Source: Marinifilum flexuosum
GTDB lineage: Bacteria; Bacteroidota; Bacteroidia; Bacteroidales; Marinifilaceae
NCBI RefSeq assembly: GCF_003610555.1
Contig: NZ_RAPQ01000008.1
Coordinates: forward strand, 248,001-312,000
Length of the DNA stretch: 64,000 nt
Reading direction: 5' to 3'
The notes below the pieces were generated by a model. It was not told where the DNA came from and searched no databases. It was given only the letters and a program-made list of their open reading frames with translations. The translations under genes and the position numbers were made by a program. Below, piece after piece: positions 35,767 to 46,485 of the stretch (positions are counted from its first letter, which is position 1; the number at the start of each line of letters is the position of its first letter).

Positions 35767-38700
35767 ATGAAAAAGGAATTTTACTATAGAGCAAAATATA
35801 AACATCTTAGGAAATTGTTGTTTTTATGCTTGGTAATATTGTTGTGTTTTGGCACTAGCAATACATTCGCACAAATAACAACTATTGATTTTGAGAATAT
35901 GGGACTTAGCGAAGGAGCTAAACCAGCCCATCCATGGACATACGATGGATTTATTTTCGATTTGGGAGCTGGAGATGTAGGTACCTCTGGTTTCACATTT
36001 TATGCAGGAAATGGAGAAGGTGGAACAAACAGTATGACTGTGGAATACGGAAATAAAACAGTAACAGAACTTATAATAACAAAATCAGGAGGAGGAGAGT
36101 TTGCATTTCATGGAATATGGTTAAAGAAATATTTTGGAAGTGATACGGTCAATATACAAGGTTGGCTTGGTGATAGTAGAATTGGAAATCAATTAAATTT
36201 TAACATTGCTACAGGCAATACATTTACAGCAAGTCCGGCTTGGAATGTTGATAAAATTGTAATAAGAGGTAATATTGATTTGGATTTTGATAATTTTCAA
36301 TACGGTGATCCAATATCACCTAATACTACCCCTACAATTTCAATCAATGACAATACGCTGTTTTACACCGAAAACAATGCTGCAACATTAATTGATGCAA
36401 CAGCATCGGTAAATGATTCGGATGGAGATGCCGATTGGGATGGAGGAGGTTTGACTGTTCAGGTAACGGCAAACTCTGAGAGTGCAGACGAAATTAGTAT
36501 TAGTGATACCGATGGAGATGGTACGGCAATTACCATAAGTGGAACCAATTTACTAGCCAATGGAACTGACATAGGTGATTTAACTGCCAGTGGTGGAGTT
36601 GTAACAGGTGGTACAATGTTATCGATTGTCTTTGATTCCGATGCTACCAATGCAAATGTTCAGGAGGTACTTCAATCGCTTCGATACAGAAATACATCTG
36701 ATGACCCCGGAACTGCTAATAAAACCATTACAATAAATGCCACCGATAAAAATGCTGCGAATTCTTCGGATACCAGAACTATAAGCATAATAGCTGTAAA
36801 CGATGAACCTGTTCTAATTAGTACAGGTCTAAATCCAACCTTCACCGAAGGAGAAAGCGCAGTAAGTCTATTCCAAAGTACCTCAGCATCTACAGTTGAG
36901 AGCGGACAAACATTCTCTGATTTAACGATAACCGTAAGCAATGTAAATAATGGATCAAATGAAAGATTAAATGTAGATGGAACTACTATTGTACTTACTA
37001 ATGGCACATCCGGCACAACTGCTGGCAATTCACTTGGTTACAATGTGTCTGTATCAGGAACTATCACAACAGTAAATTTTAGTGGTGGTACATTAAGTAC
37101 TTTATCATTACAAACACTTATAGATGCAATAAGCTATCAAAACAATAGCAATAGTCCAAATACAGCAAATCGTACAGTTATTATTACAAGCATAAAAGAT
37201 AGTGGTGGAACTGCAAACAGTGGAGATGATACTGCTGCACTTTCAGTTAATTCTACTGTTACAGTCGTGGCAGTTAATGATAAGCCAACTGGTGCCAATT
37301 TTACTGCCAACTCTATTTACAAAGGAACATCCTATGTTTTTTCGACTTCAGATTTTGGCTTTACGGACATTGATGGCGATATTATGACCAAGATTGCAGT
37401 AAATCTGGTTCCTCATGAGGGTATTTTGTATGTTGATGCAGACAATGACGATGATTATGACGCTGGAGAAGAGTTAGCGAACGCAGACAATGTTACCAAG
37501 GCTGATTTGGACAACGGGAACCTGCAATATTACAATGATACAGGAATCAATAGTTACTTTGAATTTGCTGTGTACGATGGTACAGCCTACAGCGCTTCCA
37601 CCTACACTGCAACACTAAATATTATAGCTTTTCCAACCGTAACAACCCAGGCCGTTTCTTCCATTACCGCAACAACAGCAACCGGAAATGGAAACATTAA
37701 TGATCTTGGGATTCCTAATCCTACAGCTCATGGTGTATGTTGGAGTACTTCGGAAAATCCTACAACTGCAGACAGTAAGGATGATAAGGGGGCGGCTTCA
37801 GCAACGGGTGCTTATACAGCCTCAATTACAGGCTTAACAGCTGGAACCACCTACTATGCCAGGGCCTTTGCCACAAACAATGCAGGTACGGTATATGGTA
37901 GCCAGGTTAGTTTTACAACCAATACTCCTCCAACCGTTAAAAATCGTACCTTCACTGATATTCACAAGGGTAATATTTATCCTAATATAGGTAATATTGC
38001 CATTGATTATGAGGATGATGGTGGCAATAACTTACAAAACATTCGTATATTATCTTTACCTGGAAATGGAACCTTGTTTTTGGACCCGGATAATAATAAT
38101 AAAATCGATGATGGAGAAGCAGTTGTGGTTAATCAACTGGTTTCCCGGGATCATCTAAATTGGGCGTACCTGAAGTATCTGAATACGGATGGAGTTAGTT
38201 CCAGTTTTACCTATGAAGCGAGTGATGGAACAGATTACAGTAATACTGCTACCGTTACCTTAAATGTAAAGGCTACCCCAAGGGTTACGTTTACAAACAT
38301 TGCCCAAACCATTAGTGAGGCAACCGAAACGATAACAATCACCGTTCAATTGTCAGAGGTAATTAATTATGCAGAGGTAACCGTACCATTCTCTGTGGAT
38401 GGTAGCAGTTCGGCAACTAGTGGTGGTGTGGATTATTCCATTACAGGAAGTCCGATTAAAATTATTGCAGGGAGTACATCCAATACTATCACGATAACAG
38501 TAAGCAATGATGATTTGGATGAACCGGATGAAACGGTGATTGTGAATATGGGAGAGCCTACCAATGCAATTCAAGGTGCAACCTCTACTTTTACAGCAAA
38601 TATAATTGATAATGATCTTGCCCCAACTGTTAGCTTTAACACTGAAAATTCAGAAAGATCAGAATCAATTAGCAGTACCGATCTACAAGTTAATCTTTCT

Positions 38701-41700
38701 GCAGCAAGTGGTTATCCTGTTAGCGTAGATTATGTGGTTCAGGGGACAAGTACAGCTACAGGATCTGGTACTGATTATACTTTAGCCAATGGAACATTAA
38801 GTTTTGCAGAAGGCGAAACCAGTAAAAATATTAGTATCTCAGATATCATTGATGATACATTAGACGAGGAAGATGAAACGATTGAAGTTATCTTAACCAA
38901 TCCAAATAATGCAAGTTTAGGAACAAAACAAACGCATACATACACTATTTTAGATAATGATGATCCCCCAACGGTAAGTTTTACTACTGAATCACAGGTA
39001 AGCTCAAATGAATCAGGAACCATGCAAATTACCGCAGAATTATCCGAAATAAGTGGAAGAGATGTAAGTGTAGATTTTTCAGTAAATGAAACAAGTACAG
39101 CATCTAGAGGAGGGATAGATTATAGCATTGAAAATAGCCCTCTAAATTTTGCAGCAGGAAGCACATCGGCTGATATTACGATTGCAATATCAATGGATAT
39201 GCTGGATGAATCAGATGAAACTGTGATAGTAGATATGGTGAATTTAACGAATGCAACCCAGGGAACAATTCAATCTCACACAGTAAGTATTAAGGACGAT
39301 GATCATACACCGATAATTACCGCAAATCAAACTTTCGATATTGATGAAAATAAAGATAATAATGTAGTTATTGGAACAGTTTTGGCTTCTGATGAAGATG
39401 CTGGAACTTCTTTTTCACAATGGTTAATTGTTGGTGGCAATGATGATGGCATTTTTACGATTAATACGACATCTGGAGTAATTAGTATTGCAGACAACAC
39501 GAATCTTGATTTTGAGCGAACGGAATCATATGCACTTTCTATAACAGTAAGTGATGGCGTAAATACTAGTTTGCCAGAAAATGTTAGGATCGATATCAAT
39601 GATTTGAATGACAATATTCCAGTTGTTACTGCAAGTCAAACTTTCGATGTTGATGAAAACAAAGATAACAATGCAGTTGTTGGAACAGTTTTGGCTTCCG
39701 ATTTAGATGCTGGAACTTCTTTTTCGCAATGGTTAATTGTTAGTGGTAATGATGATGGCATTTTTGCGATTAATACAACATCCGGAGAAATCAGTATTGC
39801 AGACAACACGAATCTTGATTTTGAACAAACGGAATCTTATACTCTTTCTATAACAGTAAGTGATGGTTCGAATACCAGTCTGGCTGAGAATGTCAGGATC
39901 GATATCAATGATTTGAATGACAATATTCCAGTTGTTACTGCAAATCAAACTTTCAATGTAGATGAAAACAAAGCTAATAATACAATTATTGGAACAGTAA
40001 TAGCAACAGATAATGACGCCGGTACAAGTTTCTCTGCATGGAAAATTACAGCTGGAAACACAGATGGTATATTTGAGCTTAATGCTTCTTCCGGAGAAAT
40101 CAGTATTGCTGACAATACGAATCTGGATTATGAAACCACAACCAGTTATACATTAAGCTTAACGGTAAGCGATGGAACAAATATTAGTGCCTCAGAAACC
40201 ATAAATATTGATGTGAATCCAATCAATGATATTACACCAGTAATAACATGTTGTCAAGGCTTTAATTTAGTTGAAAATGTTGATAATGGTACCAAAGTGG
40301 GTACGGTTTCAGTTTCTGATGCCGATACTGGTGATGATGAATTCTATACTGATTGGACTATAGTTTCAGGAAATGAGGATGGTATATTTAAAATTGATGA
40401 GAATTCAGGGGAAATTACGGTTTTTGATAATACCTACCTGGATTATGAACGAGATGGGAGTCATAACCTAATTTTAACAGTAAGTGATGGATTACATACG
40501 AGTGCAGAGGAAAATGTACAGATTCAGATGTATGATGAAAACGATAATGCTCCTGTAATTGCAAATGGACAGTCATTTAATGTGGACGAAAATGCTTCCA
40601 ATTCAACAAGTGTAGGAACAGTAAGTGCAACAGATGCTGATTTGAATACTCATTACACAGACTGGACAATTACCGGAGGGAATACAGATGGCATTTTTGC
40701 GATTAATGCAGCATCCGGAGAAATCAGTATTGCAGACAATACGAATCTTGATTTTGAACAAACGGAATCATATACACTTTCTATAACAGTAAGCGATGGT
40801 TCGAATACCAGTCTGGCTGAGAATGTCAGGATCGATATCAATGATTTGAATGACAATATTCCAGTTATAGTGGCAAATCAAACTTTCAATGTAGATGAAA
40901 ACAAAGCTAATAATACAATTATTGGAACAGTAATGGCAACAGATAATGACGCCGGTACAAGTTTCTCTGCATGGAAAATTACAGCTGGAAACACAGATGG
41001 TATATTTGAGCTTAATGCTTCTTCCGGAGAAATCAGTATTGCTGACAATACGAATTTGGATTTTGAAACTACTACCAGCTATGCATTAAGTATTACAGTT
41101 AGTGATGGCATAAATACCAGTCTTGCTGAAAATATTAGAGTTAAGATCAATGACTTGAATGATAATATTCCTGTTGTTACTGCAGGACAAAATTTTGGTG
41201 TAGATGAAAACTCAGCAAACAATACTGCAGTTGGAATAGTTTTAGCCACAGATGCAGATGCACAAAGCACATTTTCGCAATGGACAATTGTCGATGGTAA
41301 TGAAGATAGTATTTTTACTATTGATGCTGTAACCGGAGAGATCAGTATTGCTGATAATTCCAATTTGGATTTTGAGAAAACAGCATCGTTTACACTTTTA
41401 GTGACTGTTAGTGATGGATTGAATATCAGTACTGCTGAGAGCTTGATAATAAGTTTAAATGATATAAATGACGTTCAGCCAGTAATTACTCCTGCACAAG
41501 TATACCATATTGCAGAAAATTCTGAGCAAGGAGTTGTAGTTGCTACAATAGATGCTACAGATGGAGATGTAAATCCTTCTAATTTTACATTTGCATGGAG
41601 CAGTAATGATGGAAATATTAATTCTGCCTTTGTTTTAGAACCATCAACAGGTAAAATTAAAATCAATAAGGAAGGTGCTATTGATAGGGAACAATTTGAA

Positions 41701-43578
41701 AAGTTTGAATTAATGTTCACAGTTAGCGATGGAGTGAATACAAGTGTTCCCGAGAAAGTGATTGTTGTTTTGGATGATCAGAATGAATTTGCACCAATTA
41801 TTTCAGAGGGACAACGTTTCGATATTAATGAGAACAGCAAGCAAAATACCATTGTTGGTACAGTGAATGCTACGGATGGAGATATCAGTTCCACATTATC
41901 AAACTGGAAAATTACCAGAGGTAATGAAGATGGAATATTCAGTATTGGAGAATCAAACGGTATGATTTCGATTGCTGACAATACCAAACTCGATTATGAA
42001 GCAATAACAAATTATAGCTTGCAACTAACGGTTAGTGATGGAGAAAAAATCAGTACAGCACAAAACATTTCAATTAATGTGATGAATGTAAATGATAATG
42101 TTCCATCTATTACACCAAATCAAAGTTTCACAATTCATGAAAATCTTCATAATGGGAATGGGTTTGCAGTGATCAGTGCAATAGATAAAGATCATGATGC
42201 AGAACTGACAAACTGGAAGATTATTAGTGGAAATGAATTGAATGCATTTAGATTGAATTCCGATGATGGATATTTATACGTCAATAATAGTAGCCTTTTA
42301 GATCGTGAAAAAGTAGAGTTTTTTGAAATTACTGTGAGTACAAGTGATGGCGAACACACTTCGGAACCTGAAGTAATTAAAATTCTCCTGAAGGATTTAA
42401 ATGATAATCGTCCGGTTATTGCTACAAATCAAAGCTTTTCTTTAGATGAAAATCCGGAAGAAAATGAGATCATTGGTAAGATATTGGTAAGCGATGCTGA
42501 TGTAAGTCCAACAACTTACAGGAACTGGATGATCACAAACATGCTTGATTTTGACAATAATGGTAATAATGCAATCAAAATAGACCAGGACAATGGTAAT
42601 TTATTGGTGAATGATCCTGCAGATTTTGACTGTGAAACCAATGCGAGTTTTACAATTAAAGTAAAAGTATCGGATGGTACTGATTTTGGAGCTGAGGAAA
42701 CAATTACTATTAATCTGAAGGATATTAATGAATATGCTCCTGTTGTGACAGAAAATCAAGAGTTTAATATCGAGGAAAATGCCAGTGAAAATACAGCCAT
42801 TGGTGTTTTAAGTGCTACGGATAAAGATATTGAAACAAGTTTGTCACAATGGACAATTACGGATGGAAATGAGGCTAATATTTTCATGATTGATCCGTCA
42901 TCTGGTGAAATCACACTTGCTAACAATGAGAATTTAGATTTTGAAATAAACCAGGCTCATATCTTATCAGTTACAGTAAGTGATGGAATGTATAGCAGCG
43001 AACAACAAAATGTAAGTATTAAGGTTATCGATGTAAATGAAGCACCTGTTGCCAATGTTGGTGATGATCAAATGGTGGCAGGAAATGTATTGGTAACATT
43101 AGATGGGAGTAATTCTACAGATCCGGAAAATGATGAATTAACTTATCATTGGACAGCTCCTGAAGGAATTACCCTTTCGGATGTGAATTCGGCACAACCT
43201 ACTTTTACTTCGCCAATATTGAATCAAAATAAAGACTTTACATTTACTTTAGTTGTAAATGATGGTGAATTTGATTCTGAAGAAGTAACAACAACAATCA
43301 ATGTTGAGTTGACTACCGGAGTGGATGATCTAAATCCAATTGTTGAACAAGTCCTATTATATCCAAATCCAACGAAAGGTGCATTTAACTTATCGTTTGG
43401 TGAAAATCCAACAGGTGGAGTTCTTGTTATTATTAGTAATGTTAATGGACAGGTGTTCCATCAGGAAAGAATTTACGAAAAGGTGAAACAATTTAATAAA
43501 TCACTGGCACCAGGTATGTATCTTGTAAAAATAATGTATCAAAATAATGTATGTACCCGAAAATTACTGATTCAATAA
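35767..43578 (+). CDS. Giant T9SS type A surface protein with Calx-beta and cadherin repeats
   Basis: The protein has 2603 residues. Order: a signal peptide (ending NTFAQ); an N-terminal PEP-CTERM-like beta domain (about 40-185); several repeat domains of cadherin-like and Fn3-like type (about 190-835); three Calx-beta domains (about 840-1180); twelve cadherin repeats of about 103 residues (about 1180-2420), each with a calcium motif such as VDEN, SDGxN and LNDNxP; a PKD/REJ-like domain (AGNVLVTLDGSNSTDPEND); and a Por-type C-terminal sorting tail (LLYPNPTKGAFNLSF ... KLLIQ). The role is inferred as a calcium-dependent adhesin exported by T9SS and anchored or released at the surface. Two stretches within the cadherin array are near-identical copies. 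Confidence 0.92.
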   Translation: MKKEFYYRAKYKHLRKLLFLCLVILLCFGTSNTFAQITTIDFENMGLSEGAKPAHPWTYDGFIFDLGAGDVGTSGFTFYAGNGEGGTNSMTVEYGNKTVTELIITKSGGGEFAFHGIWLKKYFGSDTVNIQGWLGDSRIGNQLNFNIATGNTFTASPAWNVDKIVIRGNIDLDFDNFQYGDPISPNTTPTISINDNTLFYTENNAATLIDATASVNDSDGDADWDGGGLTVQVTANSESADEISISDTDGDGTAITISGTNLLANGTDIGDLTASGGVVTGGTMLSIVFDSDATNANVQEVLQSLRYRNTSDDPGTANKTITINATDKNAANSSDTRTISIIAVNDEPVLISTGLNPTFTEGESAVSLFQSTSASTVESGQTFSDLTITVSNVNNGSNERLNVDGTTIVLTNGTSGTTAGNSLGYNVSVSGTITTVNFSGGTLSTLSLQTLIDAISYQNNSNSPNTANRTVIITSIKDSGGTANSGDDTAALSVNSTVTVVAVNDKPTGANFTANSIYKGTSYVFSTSDFGFTDIDGDIMTKIAVNLVPHEGILYVDADNDDDYDAGEELANADNVTKADLDNGNLQYYNDTGINSYFEFAVYDGTAYSASTYTATLNIIAFPTVTTQAVSSITATTATGNGNINDLGIPNPTAHGVCWSTSENPTTADSKDDKGAASATGAYTASITGLTAGTTYYARAFATNNAGTVYGSQVSFTTNTPPTVKNRTFTDIHKGNIYPNIGNIAIDYEDDGGNNLQNIRILSLPGNGTLFLDPDNNNKIDDGEAVVVNQLVSRDHLNWAYLKYLNTDGVSSSFTYEASDGTDYSNTATVTLNVKATPRVTFTNIAQTISEATETITITVQLSEVINYAEVTVPFSVDGSSSATSGGVDYSITGSPIKIIAGSTSNTITITVSNDDLDEPDETVIVNMGEPTNAIQGATSTFTANIIDNDLAPTVSFNTENSERSESISSTDLQVNLSAASGYPVSVDYVVQGTSTATGSGTDYTLANGTLSFAEGETSKNISISDIIDDTLDEEDETIEVILTNPNNASLGTKQTHTYTILDNDDPPTVSFTTESQVSSNESGTMQITAELSEISGRDVSVDFSVNETSTASRGGIDYSIENSPLNFAAGSTSADITIAISMDMLDESDETVIVDMVNLTNATQGTIQSHTVSIKDDDHTPIITANQTFDIDENKDNNVVIGTVLASDEDAGTSFSQWLIVGGNDDGIFTINTTSGVISIADNTNLDFERTESYALSITVSDGVNTSLPENVRIDINDLNDNIPVVTASQTFDVDENKDNNAVVGTVLASDLDAGTSFSQWLIVSGNDDGIFAINTTSGEISIADNTNLDFEQTESYTLSITVSDGSNTSLAENVRIDINDLNDNIPVVTANQTFNVDENKANNTIIGTVIATDNDAGTSFSAWKITAGNTDGIFELNASSGEISIADNTNLDYETTTSYTLSLTVSDGTNISASETINIDVNPINDITPVITCCQGFNLVENVDNGTKVGTVSVSDADTGDDEFYTDWTIVSGNEDGIFKIDENSGEITVFDNTYLDYERDGSHNLILTVSDGLHTSAEENVQIQMYDENDNAPVIANGQSFNVDENASNSTSVGTVSATDADLNTHYTDWTITGGNTDGIFAINAASGEISIADNTNLDFEQTESYTLSITVSDGSNTSLAENVRIDINDLNDNIPVIVANQTFNVDENKANNTIIGTVMATDNDAGTSFSAWKITAGNTDGIFELNASSGEISIADNTNLDFETTTSYALSITVSDGINTSLAENIRVKINDLNDNIPVVTAGQNFGVDENSANNTAVGIVLATDADAQSTFSQWTIVDGNEDSIFTIDAVTGEISIADNSNLDFEKTASFTLLVTVSDGLNISTAESLIISLNDINDVQPVITPAQVYHIAENSEQGVVVATIDATDGDVNPSNFTFAWSSNDGNINSAFVLEPSTGKIKINKEGAIDREQFEKFELMFTVSDGVNTSVPEKVIVVLDDQNEFAPIISEGQRFDINENSKQNTIVGTVNATDGDISSTLSNWKITRGNEDGIFSIGESNGMISIADNTKLDYEAITNYSLQLTVSDGEKISTAQNISINVMNVNDNVPSITPNQSFTIHENLHNGNGFAVISAIDKDHDAELTNWKIISGNELNAFRLNSDDGYLYVNNSSLLDREKVEFFEITVSTSDGEHTSEPEVIKILLKDLNDNRPVIATNQSFSLDENPEENEIIGKILVSDADVSPTTYRNWMITNMLDFDNNGNNAIKIDQDNGNLLVNDPADFDCETNASFTIKVKVSDGTDFGAEETITINLKDINEYAPVVTENQEFNIEENASENTAIGVLSATDKDIETSLSQWTITDGNEANIFMIDPSSGEITLANNENLDFEINQAHILSVTVSDGMYSSEQQNVSIKVIDVNEAPVANVGDDQMVAGNVLVTLDGSNSTDPENDELTYHWTAPEGITLSDVNSAQPTFTSPILNQNKDFTFTLVVNDGEFDSEEVTTTINVELTTGVDDLNPIVEQVLLYPNPTKGAFNLSFGENPTGGVLVIISNVNGQVFHQERIYEKVKQFNKSLAPGMYLVKIMYQNNVCTRKLLIQ

Positions 43579-43618
43579 TTGAATATTATCTAATTTAGAT
43601 ACTTGATTTTAAATAAAT

Positions 43619-43647
43619 AACTACCTCATTTTTGGGGTAGTTTTTTT
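43619..43647 (+). terminator. Terminator of the cadherin gene
   Basis: A nine-pair stem aactacctc/ggggtagtt with one G-T pair (43619-43642) is followed by seven T. Confidence 0.85.
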
Positions 43648-43936
43648 ATTGGTTTCATTACTGTGGAACAATTCCACACAACTTGTCCAATAATTTCTAC
43701 AATTCATAGATTTTTCCGTTTAAAACCATTTTTGGTCTTTTTGTAACAAAAAATATAACTTCTACGTTTACAGGGTGTTAATTGAAATTGCAAATTGGTA
43801 GGGTATACCTATACAATTTCGGTATTTTAATTGTAAAGGTTTTAAGATGAGAAATTAAACAAGATTTTAATCAAGTCCGGATGTAAAGAATATTGGGAAA
43901 TCACATTTGGAGGATTATCAACTAAAATTTAAGAAT
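43648..43936. other. Intergenic region between the cadherin and lipoprotein genes
   Basis: No gene is seen. A GGTATACC palindrome at 43802-43809 lies about 130 bases upstream of the lipoprotein start. I cannot place a good TAnnTTTG box near it. Confidence 0.4.
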
Positions 43937-45106
43937 ATGAAAAGAAACATTGTTGCCGTAGGAATGTTGTTGGCTTTTTCAGCTGCACTTTGGAGTTGTT
44001 CAAGTTCTGATGATAAAACACCAGGACAAGATCAAACATTAGAACAAAACTTGACCAGTGAAACTCAATCATTAGCTACTGCTGTGGAAGAAATTTCTAC
44101 ATCAGAAGGATATAAACTAATTACTTTGAGCGAAAGCACAAAAGAAGGAACTGAAGGTGGATCTGATGATAGATTCTCGTTTACACGAACAATTACTCTT
44201 GAAGATATAAAAGGAGTATATAACTATATACTTCCAACAAACGAATCTGAAGGAAGTAGCACTAAAATGTGGGGAACAGAGTTTGCATTTGAAAAAGCTG
44301 AAGAGAGTGAATTTTTCGTAATTAACCTGCCTCAGGAAAAGGCTAAGAAACCTTGGATGCTATATCAGGAAATGGAAGGTGAAAGCGAAATGGATAATGA
44401 TTTCAATGTTACCGCTTCTCAGTATAATTCTTCAACAGTAATGAATAATGAAGGCTTTGAATTCGATTATTTATTAGATGCAGATATTACAATTGAAGAA
44501 GAAGCTGCAGGAAGTATTTTTGTTGATTGGACAATGAGTATGTCTGCTGGTATGAGTTGGGATTATGAATCGGAGTTTGGATTCCCTAACGGATATTCAG
44601 TTGGTCACGAATTTGAATTTGGAGAAGAAATTGAGTTTGCTTACAATCTTAAGAAAGATGATGAAGTATTATTCATGGAAGAGGTTTCGTTTACTCCAGC
44701 TAATGGTGAAGAAAATGCAGAATATGAATATGCTCTGACAATTGGTAATATCAAGATTGTGAAGAATTCTTCAAGTGAAGAATACATGGTATACCGTGAT
44801 GGTGAATTAGAAGAGGATGCTGTAATTACTGTTCTTCATAATGAAGATACAACTACAGGAGAGGGAGAAGAAGATGAATCAGATCATGCATTCTGTAGAG
44901 GAGGACTTGACATCAAAATTACTTTCACAAATGAAGATGGTACTCAAGAGGAAGTTATCCTATCAGAATTAATCGGTGAGGAAACTCTTGAACAACTTGA
45001 CGAGATTTTTAGCTCGATGCACGATATGTACTTTGTAAACAAATTGGTTGACAGAGTAGCAAAGGAAGCATACGATATTAACATGGGTGAAGGTGCTGGA
45101 GAATAA
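43937..45106 (+). CDS. Acidic lipoprotein of unknown function
   Basis: The 389-residue protein starts at the ATG at 43937 (MKRNIVAVGMLLAF). The upstream TTG at 43907 is rejected because the lipoprotein signal begins here. The lipobox is ALWSC, followed by SSSDDKTPGQ. The mature protein is strongly acidic, with many Glu/Asp runs (EFEFGEEIEFAYN, GEGEEDESDHAFC), and has no recognised domain. Two Trp-rich beta strands (FVDWTMSMSAGMSWDYES) suggest a beta sandwich. It may bind calcium like its cadherin neighbour, which is inference. The terminator at 45131 closes the unit. Confidence 0.75.
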   Translation: MKRNIVAVGMLLAFSAALWSCSSSDDKTPGQDQTLEQNLTSETQSLATAVEEISTSEGYKLITLSESTKEGTEGGSDDRFSFTRTITLEDIKGVYNYILPTNESEGSSTKMWGTEFAFEKAEESEFFVINLPQEKAKKPWMLYQEMEGESEMDNDFNVTASQYNSSTVMNNEGFEFDYLLDADITIEEEAAGSIFVDWTMSMSAGMSWDYESEFGFPNGYSVGHEFEFGEEIEFAYNLKKDDEVLFMEEVSFTPANGEENAEYEYALTIGNIKIVKNSSSEEYMVYRDGELEEDAVITVLHNEDTTTGEGEEDESDHAFCRGGLDIKITFTNEDGTQEEVILSELIGEETLEQLDEIFSSMHDMYFVNKLVDRVAKEAYDINMGEGAGE

Positions 45107-45130
45107 ATTTCAGCAAAAAATATAGATTAA

Positions 45131-45157
45131 AATCCGGCCAAAAGGTCGGATTTTTTT
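45131..45157 (+). terminator. Terminator of the lipoprotein gene
   Basis: The nine-pair stem aatccggcc/ggtcggatt (45131-45152) with an aaaa loop is followed by seven T. It ends right before an in-frame ATG at 45158 that is therefore not a likely start of the next gene. Confidence 0.88.
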
Positions 45158-45193
45158 ATGCATCTTTATTTCACCATCACAATAATAATTTGG

Positions 45194-45631
45194 ATGAAGA
45201 TAATTTGTATAAGCTTACTACTGAATCTCATTTTCTCCTCTGTAAATTCTCAGGAGAAAGAGAATTATTCTGAAGAAGGCAAAGCAAGTTTCTATTCGGA
45301 CTATTTTGAAGGAAGAAAAACCAGTTCTGGTGAGATATTTTACCAATGGAAGTACACCGCAGCTCATAAGAGCCTTCCTTTTGGAACTTTGGTAAAAGTG
45401 GTCAATCTGGAAAATAAACGCTCTGTAATCGTCTTAATTAATGATAGAGGTCCATTTGTAAAAGGGCGGGTTATTGATTTATCCAAAGAAGCCGCAAAAC
45501 AACTGGGAGGTTTATGCGAGGGGATTTTTCGTGTTCGGGTTTCAATTCATATAAAGGATGAGGATTACATTAGAGTTAAATCAGTTTTGAGACCTGTTCC
45601 GAGCCAATCTTTATCTTCATCTTTACATTAG
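45194..45631 (+). CDS. RlpA-like double-psi beta-barrel protein
   Basis: The protein has 145 residues from the ATG at 45194 (MKIICISLLLNL). An earlier ATG at 45158 falls at the edge of the terminator and is rejected. A signal peptide (ending VNSQ) is followed by one double-psi barrel (EGKASFYSDYFEGRKTSSGE, TLVKVVNLENKRSVIV, NDRGPFVKGRVIDLS), the RlpA/expansin-like domain that binds or cuts denuded peptidoglycan glycan strands. The C-terminal SPOR domain found in RlpA itself is absent. The Asp in NDRGP, the catalytic-type residue, is present. Confidence 0.85.
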   Translation: MKIICISLLLNLIFSSVNSQEKENYSEEGKASFYSDYFEGRKTSSGEIFYQWKYTAAHKSLPFGTLVKVVNLENKRSVIVLINDRGPFVKGRVIDLSKEAAKQLGGLCEGIFRVRVSIHIKDEDYIRVKSVLRPVPSQSLSSSLH

Positions 45632-45662
45632 GAAAGTTCGATATAAGAAAGTATAAGTATTT

Positions 45663-45697
45663 ATAAAAAAAGAGCGCTACCCTAAAGGATAGCGCTC
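45663..45697 (-). terminator. Terminator of the sdhCAB operon
   Basis: The stem gagcgcta/tagcgctc (45672-45697) runs into a T run on the minus strand (45665-45671). Confidence 0.85.
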
Positions 45698-45720
45698 ACT
45701 ATATTTGGATTTCAGTCTAA

Positions 45721-46482
45721 TTAATCCTTGATTTTTGCTGCTAAGAACTCACGGTTCAAACGAGCGATGTTTGCAATAGAAATTCCTTTAGGACATTCTA
45801 CCTCACAAGCACCAGTGTTGGTACAGTTACCGAAACCAAGCTCATCCATTTTAGCTACCATGTTCTTCGCACGACGAGAAGCTTCAACACGTCCTTGTGG
45901 CAATTTAGCCAAGTGAGAAACTTTTGCTGAAACGAATAACATAGCTGAAGAGTTCTTACAAGTAGCAACACAAGCACCACATCCGATACAAGCAGCAGCA
46001 TCCATTGCTTCTTCTGCATCATCCTGTGAGATTGGAATTGCATTACCATCAGGTACACCACCAGTATTTACAGAGATGTAACCACCAGCTTGCAATACTT
46101 TTTCAAAAGCAGTACGATCAACGATCAAGTCTTTGATTACAGGGAAAGCACCTGCTCTCCAAGGCTCAATAGTGATAGTTTCGCCTTCTTTGAATTTACG
46201 CATGTGCAACTGACAAGTTGTAATGTCATCATCTGGTCCATGAGCACGTCCGTTGATAAACAAGCTACACATACCGCAGATACCCTCACGACAATCGTGA
46301 TCGAATGCGATAGGCTCTTGTCCATCATTAATCAATTGCTCATTCAAAATGTCCAACATTTCAAGGAAAGAAGTACCTCCTGAAATATCATTGATTTTGT
46401 AAGTTTCAAACTTACCTGCAGTTTTAGCGTTTTTTTGACGCCAAACCTTTATAGTTAATTCTTTAATTACTTTATCTGCCAT
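45721..46482 (-). CDS. sdhB: Succinate dehydrogenase/fumarate reductase iron-sulfur subunit
   Basis: The 253-residue electron-transfer subunit carries a plant-type [2Fe-2S] domain (CREGICGMC ... TCQLHM) and two ferredoxin cysteine sets for the [3Fe-4S] and [4Fe-4S] clusters ([27 protein letters not shown]). It passes electrons between the flavin subunit and the quinone site of SdhC. It lies three bases after sdhA. Fumarate reduction or succinate oxidation cannot be told apart from the sequence. Confidence 0.95.
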   Translation of the reverse strand: MADKVIKELTIKVWRQKNAKTAGKFETYKINDISGGTSFLEMLDILNEQLINDGQEPIAFDHDCREGICGMCSLFINGRAHGPDDDITTCQLHMRKFKEGETITIEPWRAGAFPVIKDLIVDRTAFEKVLQAGGYISVNTGGVPDGNAIPISQDDAEEAMDAAACIGCGACVATCKNSSAMLFVSAKVSHLAKLPQGRVEASRRAKNMVAKMDELGFGNCTNTGACEVECPKGISIANIARLNREFLAAKIKD

Positions 46483-46485
46483 GGT

